Positions 44,645 through 54,292 of a stretch of DNA of 64,000 bases are shown one piece after another. The notes below the pieces were generated by a model. That model saw nothing but the letters and a program-made list of their open reading frames with translations. It had not been told where the DNA came from and searched no databases. The stretch's first letter is position 1. Each line of letters begins with the position of its first letter. Source of the stretch: Oscillospiraceae bacterium (GTDB taxonomy: Bacteria > Bacillota > Clostridia > Oscillospirales > Oscillospiraceae); assembly GCA_902778275.1 (NCBI GenBank), contig CACYXE010000002.1, positions 14,674 to 78,673 on the forward strand, in the 5' to 3' direction. Position numbers and translations under genes: made by a program.

Positions 44645-45583
44645 ATGTGCAAATCCAGTATGGCTTTGCAAAGGAACAATGGATGGGCGGCATTTATGGA
44701 AGCAATCAGCAGCGGACTGAGCAGAGCGGCCAACCTTTTTGCCACGATAGGCATAGCGGATATCATCGATATCCTGATCGTTGCTTATCTGATTTACAGG
44801 GCGATCGGCTTTGTCAGACGTACAAATTCAAATAATCTCGCAAAGGGATTGATCGTTGTCTTGATCGTGTTGGGCCTTTCTTATGTGTTTGGCCTGACGA
44901 TGATCAATTTCCTGCTTCGCAAGACGGTGGAACTGGGCCTGATCGCGCTGGTGATCCTGTTTCAACCGGAGCTTCGCCGCTTGCTGGAACGCATGGGACG
45001 CAGCTTTTCCACCAGCAGAACGAGCGCCATCCCCATGATCGAGACGGCGATCGCGCAGACGGTATTGGCCTGCACAGATATGTCCGCCTCGAAAACAGGC
45101 GCCCTTATCATTTTTGAGCGGGGCGTGAACCTGAATGCCATCATGGGTACGGGTACCGTGATCAACGCGGATATTACCGCAGAACTGGTCAAGAATCTGT
45201 TTTATAACAAGGCACCGCTGCATGACGGCGCTGTCATTATCCGGGATGGGAGAATTGCGGCGGCAGGCTGCGTTCTTCCTCTGACGCAGAGCACCAATCT
45301 CAGTAAGGAGCTGGGCATGCGGCATCGGGCCGGCATTGGTTTGAGCGAACAGTCAGATGCGGTCGTCATCATCGTGTCGGAAGAGACCGGCTCCATCTCC
45401 GTGGCTATCGACGGTATGCTGAAACGGCATCTGACAGCCTCCACACTGGATAAGATCCTGCACAATGAGCTGGTGTTTGAGAATGTGGAGGAGTCCAGAT
45501 ATGGTATGATCACAAACGCAATTCGTACCCTTTTCAAGGTGAAAAAAGATGAACAAGACGAGTCCGCTGAGAAAACTGTATAA
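44645..45583 (+). CDS. cdaA: Diadenylate cyclase CdaA
   Basis: Makes c-di-AMP from two ATP at the membrane, controlling potassium/osmolyte balance and wall integrity. Three N-terminal membrane helices (about 35-115 overall) precede the DAC domain with the catalytic motifs LHDGAVII (about 191-198) and GMRHRAGIG (about 224-232). The start is uncertain: ATG 44645 gives 312 residues but lacks a ribosome binding site, and ATG 44696 (MEAISSGL) gives a more typical N-terminus. It overlaps cdaR by 35 bases. Confidence 0.95.
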   Translation: MCKSSMALQRNNGWAAFMEAISSGLSRAANLFATIGIADIIDILIVAYLIYRAIGFVRRTNSNNLAKGLIVVLIVLGLSYVFGLTMINFLLRKTVELGLIALVILFQPELRRLLERMGRSFSTSRTSAIPMIETAIAQTVLACTDMSASKTGALIIFERGVNLNAIMGTGTVINADITAELVKNLFYNKAPLHDGAVIIRDGRIAAAGCVLPLTQSTNLSKELGMRHRAGIGLSEQSDAVVIIVSEETGSISVAIDGMLKRHLTASTLDKILHNELVFENVEESRYGMITNAIRTLFKVKKDEQDESAEKTV

Positions 45584-46805
45584 CAGCAAGATCTTCTGGC
45601 TGATCATATCTCTGCTTGCCTCCTTCGCCATCTGGATCTATGTGACCAGCGGAGAATCCACAGAGATCCGCCAGGTGTTCCGGAATGTGAGAGTTGAGCT
45701 TATAGGGGAGGATTCCCTTCGCCGCTCCCGTGAGTATGTGATCACCGATATTGACACCAATACGGTCACGGTGGAAGTGCTCGGTCCCCGACGGATCATT
45801 GGTGTTATGGACAGTACCGACCTGGTCGCGCAGGTGGATGTGAGCCGTCTGACCCAGACGGGGGAAATGTCCATGAAGTATGAGATCGTTTATCCTTCCG
45901 GGACGGACACCCGAAATATCACCGAAGTGACTTTGCGGCCGGAGAGCATCAATTTCGTCGTCTCCAAGATCGCAAGCACATCGATCCCGGTGCGGGGCGG
46001 CTACGAAGGAGAACTCTCGGAAGGGTTTATGGCGGAAACACCTGTATTTGAGCCCGCCACAATTACAATTACCGGCCCGGAAGTTTACATCAAAGATGTG
46101 TCTTACGCATGGGTCACCTTTGGCAAGGATGTAACGGCGAACAGCACCTATTCGGTCGAGACGGGCTTTACTTTGATGAATGAAGACGGACAGGCTGTTT
46201 CTACAGAAAACCTGACCGTCTCAACGGATACCGTGACGGCTTCGCTGCCCATCCTCGAGAGCAAGGAGATCACCTTGGGGATCGATGTGATCGAGGGCGC
46301 CGGCGCCACGCAGGCCAACACAAAGATCAGCATCGAACCGGCATCCATTACGCTTGCCGGCGACTCTGCCATATTGGGCGGGCTCAACCGTATCATTCTG
46401 GATACAGTCGACCTGACAGACTTTGCCGTATCCAAGACTGAAGTCTACACGATTCCGATCAACAATGATCTGACCAACGTGACCGGTACCAAAGAGGCTA
46501 CCGTGACCATTGAGATCGTGGGGCTTGAGACCAAAACCTATGACGTTAAAAATATTTCTTATATCAATGCGGCGGAGGGCTCCGATGTGGATATCCTGTC
46601 TGAAAGCATTGAAGTGACCCTGCGCGGCACGGCAGAGGCCTTGGAGCAGGTAAAGGGCGAGAGCATCCGTGCGGTTGCCGACCTGTCCGATTTCAAGGAT
46701 TCCACCGGGGCGTATATGCCCACCGTGAAGATTTATGTGGATGGCGTTACCGATGTGGGTGCCATCGGCGAAAACACGATCTCTGTAGAGATCAGAAAGG
46801 CGTAA
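45549..46805 (+). CDS. cdaR: CdaA regulatory protein CdaR (YbbR-like repeats)
   Basis: 418 residues. One membrane helix (about 15-32) anchors an extracytoplasmic chain of about four YbbR-like beta repeats, seen as recurring VEVLGPRRI, ITITGPEVYI, ITLAGDSAIL and VTLRGTAEAL elements. CdaR modulates CdaA in Bacillus and Listeria. It starts within cdaA. Usually glmM follows; here the next gene is an RseC-like protein, so the glmM part of the cluster has been lost or moved. Confidence 0.92.
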   Translation: MNKTSPLRKLYNSKIFWLIISLLASFAIWIYVTSGESTEIRQVFRNVRVELIGEDSLRRSREYVITDIDTNTVTVEVLGPRRIIGVMDSTDLVAQVDVSRLTQTGEMSMKYEIVYPSGTDTRNITEVTLRPESINFVVSKIASTSIPVRGGYEGELSEGFMAETPVFEPATITITGPEVYIKDVSYAWVTFGKDVTANSTYSVETGFTLMNEDGQAVSTENLTVSTDTVTASLPILESKEITLGIDVIEGAGATQANTKISIEPASITLAGDSAILGGLNRIILDTVDLTDFAVSKTEVYTIPINNDLTNVTGTKEATVTIEIVGLETKTYDVKNISYINAAEGSDVDILSESIEVTLRGTAEALEQVKGESIRAVADLSDFKDSTGAYMPTVKIYVDGVTDVGAIGENTISVEIRKA

Positions 46806-46807
46806 TC

Positions 46808-47209
46808 ATGACCCAAGACGCAATCGTAACGAAAGTGCTGCCCAACGATATGGCGGAGGTGGCCGTTGCCAGGACCACAGCCTGCGGCGGCAACTGCGGC
46901 AGCTGTGAAAGCTGCATCTTCCAAAGTGAGTTAAAAACCCTTGCCCGCAATACGATCGGCGCCCGCATCGGACAAAAGGTGGTCATTGAGAGCAAATCCT
47001 CCAAAATCTATGGAGCCGCACTCCTGGTCTACATCATGCCTTTGGTATTGTTCATCGCGGCTTACGCACTCGCTTATGTCTCCGGCGCGCGAGAGGGGAT
47101 CTGCATCGCCGTCAGTTTCCTCGGCCTTGCCTTGGGGGCTGCGATCATGGTCTTAAGCCAGCGGCTGAGAAAAGATAAAAACCAGATCACCTTTGACATC
47201 ATCAGATGA
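46808..47209 (+). CDS. RseC/MucC-like SoxR-reducing system family protein
   Basis: 133 residues. An N-terminal domain (VTKVLPNDMAEVAVARTTACG) has a tight cysteine cluster CGGNCGSCESC (about 26-36), then two membrane helices (about 68-87 and 96-114) and a charged tail. This is the RseC pattern. In Gammaproteobacteria, RseC works with Rnf in SoxR reduction or with sigma-E; in Firmicutes the role is unknown. It starts 2 bases after cdaR with AAAGG upstream. Confidence 0.87.
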   Translation: MTQDAIVTKVLPNDMAEVAVARTTACGGNCGSCESCIFQSELKTLARNTIGARIGQKVVIESKSSKIYGAALLVYIMPLVLFIAAYALAYVSGAREGICIAVSFLGLALGAAIMVLSQRLRKDKNQITFDIIR

Positions 47210-47225
47210 GGGGACAGTTCGCATT

Positions 47226-48104
47226 ATGGTTAAGAGTATGACCGGTTATGGCAGTGCCAAGGGCATTGTGGACGACTTGGAGATCAGCATTGAACTGAAA
47301 AGCGTGAACAATCGTTATCTGGACACCTCCGTTCGGCTGCCGCGCAGCTTCCTGTTTGCTGAGGAGCTGATCAAATCCAAGGTGCAGTCTCATATCAGCC
47401 GCGGGAAAGTGGACGTCTTCGTGAGTGTAGACTCCAGCATGGCGGATGAAATGGTCGTAAAGGTGAATGAACCGCTGTTGAAGGGCTATGTGGAAGCCAT
47501 CCGGCAGATCGCGGAGATCAGCGGCCTGCCCAATGATCTGACTGCTCAGAGCGTAAGCAGGTATCCGGATGTGCTTACAGTTGCCAAAAAGGATCTGGAC
47601 GCGGAGGCGATTTCCGCCGGTATGGCCGAGATCGCGGAAGCAGCGCTTACAGATTTCGACTCCATGCGGCTTCGAGAAGGAGAGAAGCTGCGCGATGACG
47701 TGCTGTCAAGGCTTGAGACCATAGACAAGCTGGTTTCCTGCGTAGAGGAGCAGGCCCCTCAGACAGTGGCGGATTACCGCAAACGCCTTGAGCAGAAAAT
47801 GTCGGAGGTCCTGGGAACTGCGGGGATCGATGAGAACCGCATTCTTGCAGAGGCGGCCATCTTTGCCGACCATATCGCCGTGGATGAGGAGACTGTGCGG
47901 CTTCGCAGTCATATGGCTCAGCTGCGGTCTATGATCAATGGCGTTTCGCCCATTGGGCGCAAGATCGATTTTCTGATCCAGGAATTCAATCGTGAGGCCA
48001 ACACCATCGGGTCCAAGTGTCAGAATTCCCAGATCGCTCATGTGGTCGTGGATCTGAAATCCGAGATTGAGAAGATCCGGGAACAGATCCAGAACATCGA
48101 ATAA
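47226..48104 (+). CDS. yicC: YicC family endoribonuclease
   Basis: 292 residues. The N-terminal KSMTGYGSAKG and ELKSVNNRYLD, and the C-terminal IGRKIDFLIQEFNREANTIG and SKCQNSQIAHVVVDLKSEIEKIREQ (shown in part), are full family signatures. YicC/YloC proteins are endoribonucleases that affect small-RNA and mRNA turnover. ATG 47226 is used; the open frame starting at 47193 overlaps the previous gene. It heads the canonical yicC-remA-gmk-rpoZ order. Confidence 0.95.
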   Translation: MVKSMTGYGSAKGIVDDLEISIELKSVNNRYLDTSVRLPRSFLFAEELIKSKVQSHISRGKVDVFVSVDSSMADEMVVKVNEPLLKGYVEAIRQIAEISGLPNDLTAQSVSRYPDVLTVAKKDLDAEAISAGMAEIAEAALTDFDSMRLREGEKLRDDVLSRLETIDKLVSCVEEQAPQTVADYRKRLEQKMSEVLGTAGIDENRILAEAAIFADHIAVDEETVRLRSHMAQLRSMINGVSPIGRKIDFLIQEFNREANTIGSKCQNSQIAHVVVDLKSEIEKIREQIQNIE

Positions 48105-48116
48105 GGAGGCCGGGCT

Positions 48117-48371
48117 GTGAAACTGATCGGGATCGGCTTCGGCAATCTGGTTTCTGCCGAGCGCATCGTCTCTGTTGTCAGTCCTGAATCCGCACCGATC
48201 AAGCGGATGATACAGGATGTGAGGGAGCGGGGCGGTCTGGTGGACGCTTCTTTTGGGCGAAGCACAAAATCTGTGCTGATCATGGACAGTGGGAATGTGA
48301 TCCTTTCCGCTCTGTCGCCCGATATCATTGCGGCACGTGTGGATGAGAAATATGATTTGGAGGATGAATAG
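48117..48371 (+). CDS. remA: Extracellular matrix regulatory protein RemA family (DUF370)
   Basis: 84 residues, begun by GTG behind [26 protein letters not shown] and [20 protein letters not shown] are diagnostic of RemA. In Bacillus it is a DNA-binding activator of matrix and osmoprotection genes. In Clostridia the gene is constant between yicC and gmk. Its last bases adjoin gmk. Confidence 0.95.
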   Translation: MKLIGIGFGNLVSAERIVSVVSPESAPIKRMIQDVRERGGLVDASFGRSTKSVLIMDSGNVILSALSPDIIAARVDEKYDLEDE

Positions 48372-48375
48372 GCAG

Positions 48376-48975
48376 ATGACAAAGAAAGGCAATTTGATCG
48401 TGATCTCCGGCCCTTCCGGTGCGGGAAAAAGCACTGTGGTTTTCAAAGCCGTGGAGAACAGAAAGGATGTGTGCTTTTCTACTTCCGTTACGACCCGAAA
48501 ACCGCGGGCGGGGGAAGTGGATGGAAAAGAATATTTCTTTGTTGATCTTGAGCGGTTTCAGGAAATGGTCGATAATGACGAACTGCTGGAGCATGCGGAG
48601 TATGTGGCCAATTCTTACGGCACTCCGAGGGCCTATGTGGAAAAACAATTGGAGGCCGGCTTGAATGTGATCTTGGATATTGAGGTCCAGGGGGCAAGGC
48701 AGGTCCATGAAAAAATGCCCGAGGCGGTCATGGTCTTTATCGTTCCTCCGTCGATGGACGAGCTGAAGCGCCGCCTGGAGGGTCGTGGGACCGATACCGC
48801 ACGTGCGATCGAGGCGCGGCTGATCCGTGCCCGTCAGGAATACCGGGAAGCTGATTTCTACAAGTATCTGATCGTCAATGATGATGCGGAACAGGCGGCC
48901 AGGGAATTGGACGCCATCATTACAGCCGAGGGCTGCCGGTTTGAAAACCGCGCTGCGATCCTGCAGCAGGCTTGA
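48376..48975 (+). CDS. gmk: Guanylate kinase
   Basis: Phosphorylates GMP to GDP. 199 residues. P-loop SGPSGAGKST near 11-20, then SVTTRKPRAGEVDGKEYFF with GMP-binding residues, EHAEYVANSYGTP and LDIEVQGARQV. Of several in-frame starts (48328, 48364, 48376), the ATG at 48376 places the P-loop at its usual distance and is spaced from GGAGG at 48358-48362 by 13 bases. rpoZ follows, as usual. Confidence 0.96.
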   Translation: MTKKGNLIVISGPSGAGKSTVVFKAVENRKDVCFSTSVTTRKPRAGEVDGKEYFFVDLERFQEMVDNDELLEHAEYVANSYGTPRAYVEKQLEAGLNVILDIEVQGARQVHEKMPEAVMVFIVPPSMDELKRRLEGRGTDTARAIEARLIRARQEYREADFYKYLIVNDDAEQAARELDAIITAEGCRFENRAAILQQA

Positions 48976-49030
48976 TCTTTTTCTTTTTTAACTATATCAA
49001 TTGCCGTATGGCAGAATGGAGTATATTGTT

Positions 49031-49219
49031 ATGATGCTTTATCCCCCCGTTGCAGAGCTGGTCGAGAAGATCGGCAGCCGTTATCAGCTTGTAAATCTTG
49101 TTGCCCGTCGGGCGCGGACAATCTCCGCCGAGGCGGAAGAGAACCAGATCTCCCTGGAAAAGAAGCCTGTTTCTACTGCTATTGACGAGGTATATACCGG
49201 AAAACTCACGATAAAATAA
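49031..49219 (+). CDS. rpoZ: RNA polymerase omega subunit
   Basis: A 62-residue protein matching omega: LYPPVAELVEKIGSRYQLVNLVARRARTI near the N-terminus (key text GSRYQLVNLVARRARTI), a short linker and AIDEVYTGKLTI. Omega stabilises the beta-prime subunit of RNA polymerase. ATG 49031 is 9 bases after GGAG; TTG 49001 gives an N-terminal extension unlike the family. In many relatives coaBC sits between rpoZ and priA; here priA follows directly. Confidence 0.94.
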   Translation: MMLYPPVAELVEKIGSRYQLVNLVARRARTISAEAEENQISLEKKPVSTAIDEVYTGKLTIK

Positions 49220-49246
49220 GATCATCCGCAGAGAGGAAAAATCTGA

Positions 49247-51496
49247 ATGCCGGAAAGAGTGGCGAAAATCGCGGTCTCTGCCGCAACATATTGGATCGAC
49301 AAGCCCTATGATTATCTCATTCCACGGGAACTGGCGGATCTGGTAAGACCCGGTGTGCGGGTATATGTGCCATTTTCACAGGGAAATCGCAGAAGTGAGG
49401 GGATCGTGCTTGCTCTGTCCGATAGCAGCGGCTATGACAGATTGAAAGCCATTCTTTCTGTTTTAGATGAGGAACCGGTTTTAAGTGAAGAGCAGATCCG
49501 GCTCGCTTTGTTCATGCGGGATCGTTTCTTCTGCACGGTATATGATGCGGTTAAAGCTATGCTTCCCGCCGGATTATGGTTCGACAGTGACGGCAAACGC
49601 AGAGTCAACGATAAGATGGTTGAAATGGCGCGGCTTGCCATATCACCGGAAGACGCTGCCGTCATCGCCGAAAACAAACGCCGAAGATCGCCGCAGCAAG
49701 CCAATCTGCTGGATTTGCTGTGCAGCTTTGAAGCGCTCCCCAGTCATGAACTGATGCGTTTTACAGGCGCTTCACGCCAGTCTCTGAAATCTCTTTGCAC
49801 CGCGGAACTGGTAGAGCTATATCAAAGAGAGGTGTACAGGAGGCCGCAGATCCACGCCGAGGAGGCGGAGTCTCTGCCGGTCCTGAATGCCGAGCAGGCC
49901 GCTGCTTTCGCCGGTCTGTCTGAATTGGCCCGCTCCGGGAAAGCGTCCGCAGCACTGTTGTTCGGTGTGACCGGAAGCGGGAAAACCAGTGTGTATATCC
50001 ACTTGATCCAGGAGCAGCTGACATGTGGGAAAACAGCGATCCTCCTGGTGCCGGAGATCGCTCTTACGCCTCAGATGCTGGCGACCTTTTCTTCCCATTT
50101 CGGGGAGCAGATCGCTGTGCTGCACAGCAGCTTAACTTCCGGTGAGCGCTATGATGAGTGGAAAAGGGTCAAAAGCGGAAAGGCAAGGTTGGTGATCGGT
50201 ACGCGGAGCGCGGTATTTGCTCCTGTGGAAAACCTTGGCATCATCATCATCGACGAAGAGCAGGAAGAGACTTATAAGTCTGAGAATTCGCCCCGCTATC
50301 ATGCCAGGGAGATCGCTAAATTCCGCTGCGCAAGATCCGACTGTATGCTTTTGCTCGGTTCAGCGACACCGGACATCGTAAGCCGCTATTATGCAAAGAC
50401 CGGGCGATATGCCTATTTTGCTCTTCACAGCCGTTTCAACGAACAACAGATGCCGACTGTCAGGATCGTTGATATGAAGCGTGAGCTTCGCCGGGGAAAC
50501 GGCGGAAATATCAGCAGCGTCCTCCAGGAAGAGATCGCGTCCAATCTGGAACGATCAGAACAGAGCATCCTGTTCATCAACCGCCGCGGGGCGCATAAGC
50601 TGATCACTTGCGGCGCCTGTGGTTTTACTTATAAATGTCCGCGCTGCAGCGTTTCACTGACGTATCACAGCGCCAACAACCGGCTGATGTGCCACTATTG
50701 CGGGTATTCGACCCGGATCGATCCGGTATGTCCGGACTGCGGCGGTACCTTGAATCATATTGGCGCGGGAACACAGCTGATCGTGGAGGAACTGCAGCAG
50801 TTGTTCCCGGACGCTCCCATCCTTCGTATGGATACCGATTCGGTCACCCCTGTCGGCTCCCATGAAGCTCTTTTTGAAAAATTCAAAAACGAGAACATAC
50901 CGATCATGGTCGGTACACAGATGGTGACAAAGGGGCTGAATTTCGAAAACGTGACCCTGGTCGGCGTCATATCTGCCGATCAGAGTTTGTATGCCGGAGA
51001 TTATCGGGCGGGTGAACGCACCTTTTCCCTGATCACACAGGTCGTGGGCCGGGGAGGCCGCGGCGCAAAACCGGGAAGAGCGGTGATCCAGACCTATACG
51101 CCGGATAATGAGACGATCCGTTTGGCTGCGCAGCAGGATTACGAGGCCTTTTTCATTTCGGAATTGTCGCTGCGGCAGATACAGAACACGCCGCCCTTCT
51201 GTGATATTTTGACCATTACGGCCTCCGGTCAGGAGGAGGCGCAGGTAGTTCGTGCCTGCCGCTTTGCCAGACAGAGGCTTGAACAGCTTCTGTCCGGGAA
51301 AAAAGAGATTCGCTTTTTGGGACCGACGCCGCTGTCGGTCGTGAAAGTCAATAACAGATACCGTTATCGCGTGCAGCTCAACTGCATGTCAGATGCCGCG
51401 GTTCGCAGCGCGGTATCCCAGACGGTGATCGATTGCAATACAGATAAACGGTTCAAGGGCGTCGCCGTCTTTGCCGACAGTGGCCCGCTTGATTAA
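49247..51496 (+). CDS. priA: Primosomal protein N' (replication restart helicase PriA)
   Basis: 749 residues. An N-terminal DNA-binding domain (VAKIAVSAATYWIDKPYDYL) leads into an SF2 helicase with Walker A GVTGSGKTS (about 240-248) and DEEQEETYKS (about 336). Two zinc-binding clusters lie in CGACGFTYKCPRC, CHYCGY and CPDCGG (about 461-505). C-terminal motifs are VGTQMVTKGLNFENV and QVVGRGGRGAKPGR. PriA reloads the replisome at collapsed forks. It lies between rpoZ and def as in many Firmicutes. Confidence 0.96.
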   Translation: MPERVAKIAVSAATYWIDKPYDYLIPRELADLVRPGVRVYVPFSQGNRRSEGIVLALSDSSGYDRLKAILSVLDEEPVLSEEQIRLALFMRDRFFCTVYDAVKAMLPAGLWFDSDGKRRVNDKMVEMARLAISPEDAAVIAENKRRRSPQQANLLDLLCSFEALPSHELMRFTGASRQSLKSLCTAELVELYQREVYRRPQIHAEEAESLPVLNAEQAAAFAGLSELARSGKASAALLFGVTGSGKTSVYIHLIQEQLTCGKTAILLVPEIALTPQMLATFSSHFGEQIAVLHSSLTSGERYDEWKRVKSGKARLVIGTRSAVFAPVENLGIIIIDEEQEETYKSENSPRYHAREIAKFRCARSDCMLLLGSATPDIVSRYYAKTGRYAYFALHSRFNEQQMPTVRIVDMKRELRRGNGGNISSVLQEEIASNLERSEQSILFINRRGAHKLITCGACGFTYKCPRCSVSLTYHSANNRLMCHYCGYSTRIDPVCPDCGGTLNHIGAGTQLIVEELQQLFPDAPILRMDTDSVTPVGSHEALFEKFKNENIPIMVGTQMVTKGLNFENVTLVGVISADQSLYAGDYRAGERTFSLITQVVGRGGRGAKPGRAVIQTYTPDNETIRLAAQQDYEAFFISELSLRQIQNTPPFCDILTITASGQEEAQVVRACRFARQRLEQLLSGKKEIRFLGPTPLSVVKVNNRYRYRVQLNCMSDAAVRSAVSQTVIDCNTDKRFKGVAVFADSGPLD

Positions 51497-51525
51497 GCGT
51501 ACCCGTTTTTTAGAAGGAGAAAGAA

Positions 51526-52023
51526 ATGGCACTGCGTAATATTTTAACGAAGGAAGAGCCAACTTTATATAAAAAGTGCCGGCCGGTCAAAGATTTCAAT
51601 CCCCGCCTCCACCAGCTTTTGGACGACATGGCGGAGACGCTGCAGAAGGCAAACGGTGTCGGTTTGGCCGCCCCCCAGGTAGGGGTGCTGCGCCGCGCGG
51701 TTCTGGTCATTGAGACGAATGTTCCGGAAGGCGAGGATGAATATATTATTGAACTCATCAATCCGGAGATCCTTGAGACCTCCGGGGAACAGGACGGTCC
51801 GGAGGGCTGTCTGAGCGTCCCCGGAGAATATGGACTTGTAAAACGTCCCGAGCATGTCAAGGTCAAAGCGCAGGATCGAAACGGGAATTGGTTCGAAGTG
51901 GAAGGCGAGGGCTTGACAGCTCGCTGCTTCTGCCATGAGATTGATCATCTCAACGGCATTGTTTTCACCTCAAAATGTGAGCGTATGCTTACGGAAGAGG
52001 AACTCCAGAGCGGAGAATACTGA
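51526..52023 (+). CDS. def: Peptide deformylase
   Basis: Removes the formyl group from nascent N-terminal methionine. 165 residues. Motif 1 GVGLAAPQVG (about 45-54), motif 2 EGCLSVPG with the metal-binding cysteine (about 89-96), and motif 3 CHEIDHLNG (about 132-140) with the HExxH-type ligands. AAGGAG precedes the ATG at 7 bases. It is adjacent to fmt, the enzyme that adds the formyl group. Confidence 0.97.
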   Translation: MALRNILTKEEPTLYKKCRPVKDFNPRLHQLLDDMAETLQKANGVGLAAPQVGVLRRAVLVIETNVPEGEDEYIIELINPEILETSGEQDGPEGCLSVPGEYGLVKRPEHVKVKAQDRNGNWFEVEGEGLTARCFCHEIDHLNGIVFTSKCERMLTEEELQSGEY

Positions 52024-52037
52024 ACAGAGGTTTGACT

Positions 52038-52958
52038 ATGCGCGTAGTTTTTATGGGAACGCCGGACTTTGCGGACGCTTCCCTGAAAGAACTGATAAAA
52101 GAACAATTTCAAATCGCCGGTGTTTTTACGCAGCCGGACCGAATGCGGGGCAGGGGCATGGCTTTGTCCTTCTCCCCGGTCAAGGTGACTGCGTTGGACG
52201 CGGGGATTCCTGTTTTTCAGCCGGAGAACATGCGCGATGCTCAGGTCGCCGATCTGCTCCGGTCTCTTGCGCCGGATATCCTTGTCGTGGTCGCATATGG
52301 GAAGATCCTGCCTGATTCGATCCTTGAGATTCCGCGTTTTGGCGCAGTGAACGTACATGGTTCACTTCTTCCCCAATATCGCGGCTCTGCGCCGATCCAG
52401 TGGGCTGTTCTGAACGGTGACCGGGTGACCGGCGTAAGCACCATGTATCTTTCCCATGAGATGGATGCCGGTGATGTGATCTATTCCGAAGCGACCGAGA
52501 TCGGGGAGTATGAGACCTCCGGTGAACTGTTCGACCGGCTCATGGATATGGGGGCGAAGCTCCTGGTCAGAACCCTTCACGATATTGAAAGCGGGACTGC
52601 GCCAAGGCATCCGCAAGATCACACACAGGCCAGTTATACGAAGAAGTTGGATAAATCCATGTCTCCGATCTGCTGGGATCAGTCACCTCGGTCTATCTTG
52701 AAGTGGATCTATGGACTCCAACCCTGGCCTGTGGCCACAGCTGAGATCGGCGGAGTCAATTGCCGCGTGTTTTCTGCGGCATACAGCGATATGAAAACCG
52801 ATAAAGCGCCGGGCAGTGTCGTGGATGCCGGAGAGGCTGGGATCCTGGTGGCTTGCGCAGATGGGCAGACATTGATGATCAAAGAGCTGCAGGTCCCCGG
52901 AAAACGCCGTATGGCCGCAGCTGACTATCTGCGGGGACACCCGCTGCAGCTGACATGA
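52038..52958 (+). CDS. fmt: Methionyl-tRNA formyltransferase
   Basis: Formylates Met-tRNA(fMet) using 10-formyltetrahydrofolate. 306 residues. MRVVFMGTPDFADASLKELI at the N-terminus and the catalytic signature NVHGSLLPQYRGSAPIQWA near 106-124 (Asn106 and His108 region). The C-terminal OB-like domain includes KWIYGLQPWP. ATG 52038 is chosen over TTG 52032; AGAGG is 7 bases upstream. It overlaps rsmB by 4 bases. Confidence 0.97.
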   Translation: MRVVFMGTPDFADASLKELIKEQFQIAGVFTQPDRMRGRGMALSFSPVKVTALDAGIPVFQPENMRDAQVADLLRSLAPDILVVVAYGKILPDSILEIPRFGAVNVHGSLLPQYRGSAPIQWAVLNGDRVTGVSTMYLSHEMDAGDVIYSEATEIGEYETSGELFDRLMDMGAKLLVRTLHDIESGTAPRHPQDHTQASYTKKLDKSMSPICWDQSPRSILKWIYGLQPWPVATAEIGGVNCRVFSAAYSDMKTDKAPGSVVDAGEAGILVACADGQTLMIKELQVPGKRRMAAADYLRGHPLQLT

Positions 52959-54292
52959 GTGAGAACATATCCGCCCGTGAAGTGGCATTGGAAGCGCTGG
53001 AGCGTTTTCGCAAAGATAAGGCATGGTCCGGCCCGCTGATCGACAGTCTGAACAGAAAATATTCCCTGGAAAAACGGGAAGCCGCACTCGCGGCCAGGCT
53101 TTTTCTGGGCGTTTTACAAAATTCGAACTATTGCGACTATTGCATTGGGGTATACTGTTCCAGAAAAATCGATTCTCTTCAACCGAAATTGCTGAATATC
53201 CTGCGTCTCGGCGCTTATCAGCTTCTGTTTCTGGACAAGATCCCAGCCAGTGCTGCCGTCAATGAGAGCGTTACTTTATGTCGGAGCAATGGCTTCAGCC
53301 GGGCGGCCGGACTTGTAAATGCTGTTCTTCGCAGACTCGCTGAGAATCGGGATCATTTGCCGGAGATTCCCGGGAAGGGAACAGCTGCATATCTTGCAAC
53401 GCGGTACAGTCACCCGGAATGGATCGTCAACCGTTTACTGGCGGAACGGGAGTATTCCTTTGTTGAGGGCTTTCTCGCCGCAAACAATGAGCCATGCGGT
53501 TTTTGTGTCCATGTCAACACTTTGAAGATCTCCGCGGCAGATTTTCGCCGTGCGCTGGTCAGGACGGGCGTGTCCTTTGACGATGTTCCCAACCTGCCCG
53601 ACAGCTTTATGATCCATGGCGGCGCAGTGACCGATCTCCCCGGTTACGCGGAGGGCCTGTTCTATGTGCAGGATGCCGCCGCTCGTATTGCAGTGCTGGC
53701 TGCCGCCCCTGAAAAAGGGATGCGCGTCCTTGATGCCTGCGCTGCGCCTGGGGGGAAGACCCTGGCGGCTGCGTTCTCCATGGAGGATCAGGGCAGCATA
53801 CGCAGCTGCGATATCCACGCCAAGAAGCTCTCCCTGGTTCATGACAATGTCCAGCGTATGGGGATCGGCTGTGTGGAGACCGAGGCCAGAGATGCAAGAG
53901 AGGACCGGGCGGAATACCGGGAAGCTTACGACCTGGTCATAGCGGACGTGCCGTGCTCAGGTCTTGGCGTGATCCGGAAGCGTCCGGAGATCCGGTATAA
54001 ATCGGAGAAGGAGATCGCCGGACTTCCTGAGATCCAACTGGCGATCCTGAACAATCTGGCGGGTTTCGTTAAGCCCGGCGGTGTTTTGCTGTATTCCACC
54101 TGCACGATTCTCAACGCCGAAAACTGCGGTCTCATTGAGAGGTTTCTGGCAGATCATATGGATTTTGTCCCTGAGGACTTTGAAGTTGGCGCGCTGCATT
54201 CCACAAAAGGCGCCTATGCCTTTTGGCCGCAGATTGATGGTACGGATGGATTCTTTGCTGCCAAATTAAGAAAGAAACTGAAGGAACAATGA
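52955..54292 (+). CDS. rsmB: 16S rRNA (cytosine(967)-C(5))-methyltransferase
   Basis: 445 residues. An N-terminal NusB-like RNA-binding domain (about 1-150; ALEALERFRKDKAWSGPLID, KIPASAAVNESV) precedes a Rossmann methyltransferase. DACAAPGGKTLAAA binds SAM. The two catalytic cysteines lie in DVPCSGLGVIRKRPEIRY (near 332) and LLYSTCTILNAENCGLIERF (shown in part; STCT near 379). It begins in the fmt stop (ATGA) and ends overlapping rlmN by 4 bases, so the three are tightly coupled. Confidence 0.96.
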   Translation: MSENISAREVALEALERFRKDKAWSGPLIDSLNRKYSLEKREAALAARLFLGVLQNSNYCDYCIGVYCSRKIDSLQPKLLNILRLGAYQLLFLDKIPASAAVNESVTLCRSNGFSRAAGLVNAVLRRLAENRDHLPEIPGKGTAAYLATRYSHPEWIVNRLLAEREYSFVEGFLAANNEPCGFCVHVNTLKISAADFRRALVRTGVSFDDVPNLPDSFMIHGGAVTDLPGYAEGLFYVQDAAARIAVLAAAPEKGMRVLDACAAPGGKTLAAAFSMEDQGSIRSCDIHAKKLSLVHDNVQRMGIGCVETEARDAREDRAEYREAYDLVIADVPCSGLGVIRKRPEIRYKSEKEIAGLPEIQLAILNNLAGFVKPGGVLLYSTCTILNAENCGLIERFLADHMDFVPEDFEVGALHSTKGAYAFWPQIDGTDGFFAAKLRKKLKEQ